Shown: in pieces, positions 63,403 through 64,000 of the stretch | Layout of the letters: each line of letters begins with the position of its first letter | How positions within the stretch are numbered: the stretch's first letter is position 1 | NCBI RefSeq assembly: GCF_026547205.1 | Contig: NZ_CP106877.1 | Span: 1,080,771-1,144,770, forward strand | Direction of reading: 5' to 3' | DNA length: 64,000 nt | Origin: Fervidibacillus halotolerans | Lineage (GTDB): Bacteria; Bacillota; Bacilli; Bacillales; Caldibacillaceae | Made by a program: the position numbers and the translations under genes | Notes under the pieces: model-generated | Database searches by the model: none | What the model was told of the DNA's origin: nothing | Seen by the model: only the letters and a program-made list of their open reading frames with translations

Positions 63403-64000
63403 AAAAGAAAAGGCGAAAAAAATTATTGAAGCGACAAAAAGGGCTGGAGCGAGAGGTGGAACAACCCTTTATGGGGAAGGATTCCGTCGAGGTGATAAGG
63501 ATTATTTTTTCGGTATTCCAATTATAAGAGAACGGGAAATTATCTTTACGATTGTAGATGAAAAAATTTACGAACGGGTGCTCGATTGTATTATTCATAC
63601 TGGATGTTTAAATCGACCGAAACAAGGGATATCTTTTGTCATTGATGTCGATCATGTAATCGGGATGCATCCGACCGAAAATGGTAACAGGGACCATTTT
63701 AAAGATAGTAGGGGGAAAGAGAGAATGGTGGACAATCGCTCAATCGAATACGATCTGATTATTACGATTGTTAACAAAGGGGACTCTGAAAAGGTGATTG
63801 AATCGTCAAAAAGGGCTGGAGCGGAAGGTGGAACGATTATTTCTGGTCGAGGAACGGGAATTCATGAAAAGGCAAAACTATTCAATATTTTAATCGAGCC
63901 TGAAAAGGAAGTCGTGCTAACGCTTATAAATAAAGAAAAAACGACAGAAGTTTTAAAAGCGATTGAAAAAGAAACCCAATTGCATAAACCGGGGAAAGGA
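63359..64000 (+). CDS. Tandem PII-like regulatory protein (partial, 3' end outside window)
   Basis: An open frame of 214 codons from ATG 63359, behind AAGGAG, running off the window end. It contains two PII-like (GlnB/GlnK fold) domains: residues about 7-100 (KLIVTIVKKEKAKKIIEATK, RAGARGGTTLYGEG, KQGISFVIDVDHVIGM) and about 128-214 (DLIITIVNKGDSEKVIESSK, RAGAEGGTIISGRGTGIHEK, PEKEVVLTLINKEKTTEVLK, ending HKPGKG). The second copy keeps the GGTIISGRG nucleotide-loop pattern; the first has diverged there. A polar linker joins them, with an in-frame ATG at 63725 behind GGGGGAAAGAGAG that might give the second domain alone. Likely regulator of the two DUF1538 proteins. Confidence 0.88.
   Translation, partial: MEKIVGQKLIVTIVKKEKAKKIIEATKRAGARGGTTLYGEGFRRGDKDYFFGIPIIREREIIFTIVDEKIYERVLDCIIHTGCLNRPKQGISFVIDVDHVIGMHPTENGNRDHFKDSRGKERMVDNRSIEYDLIITIVNKGDSEKVIESSKRAGAEGGTIISGRGTGIHEKAKLFNILIEPEKEVVLTLINKEKTTEVLKAIEKETQLHKPGKG

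Overview
The window is chromosomal DNA of an endospore-forming, low-GC Gram-positive bacterium of the Bacillaceae. The evidence is the Bacillus gene order (recA, rny, ymdB, spoVS, miaB, ricA, cotE, mutS, mutL, miaA, hfq, spoVK, hflX, ynbB, glnR, glnA, lexA, yneA, yneB, ynzC, tkt, sirA, yneF, ccdA, yneI, yneK), strong AGGAGG ribosome binding sites, T-box-free sigma-A promoters, and sporulation genes (cotE, spoVS, spoVK, splB, yjcZ, sirA). A 30-bp type I-B-like CRISPR repeat would suit a thermophilic or thermotolerant genus, but I cannot name the species. Most genes lie on the minus strand.

Layout. 1-6390: a minus-strand catabolic operon (family III CoA-transferase, acyl-CoA dehydrogenase, NhaC-type antiporter, aminotransferase, TPP enzyme cut by the window edge). 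6550-15130: uppP, a glutamate-type symporter behind a c-di-AMP riboswitch, a His-rich protein, tag plus an acyl-CoA thioesterase, yjcZ, an MscS channel, a two-P-loop ATPase, the DUF1659/DUF2922/YvrJ trio with a strong unexplained 100-nt inverted-repeat element, and yneK. 15300-26800: yneI, ccdA, a heterodimeric ABC exporter, a divergent ArsR regulator with two tiny membrane proteins, yneF, sirA, tkt, ynzC, yneB, a shortened yneA and lexA with three SOS boxes. 26900-28340: an accessory strip with an orphan gene, a possible mobile-element end and a small cas-less CRISPR array with its leader. 28350-53700: conserved core block from glnA back to recA, including korAB. 53850-64000: GNAT, acyl-ACP thioesterase, a membrane-thioredoxin fusion, yqhV, splB, a CoA-disulfide reductase/rhodanese, a deletion-scarred pyruvate:ferredoxin oxidoreductase locus, and a DUF1538/DUF1538/tandem-PII operon cut by the window end.

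Working together: lexA, yneA/yneB and recA form the visible SOS regulon; glnR controls glnRA; mutS/mutL do mismatch repair; miaA and miaB make successive modifications of the same tRNA adenosine; hfq, rny and ricA act on RNA. Three promoters (glutaredoxin, CoA-disulfide reductase, remnant por operon) carry similar ATACC...GGTAT-type dyads and may share a CsoR/CstR-like regulator not encoded here. The least described items are the DUF1538/tandem-PII operon, the 13.9-kb structured element, the orphan CRISPR leader with repeated dyads, and the membrane-redoxin fusion.
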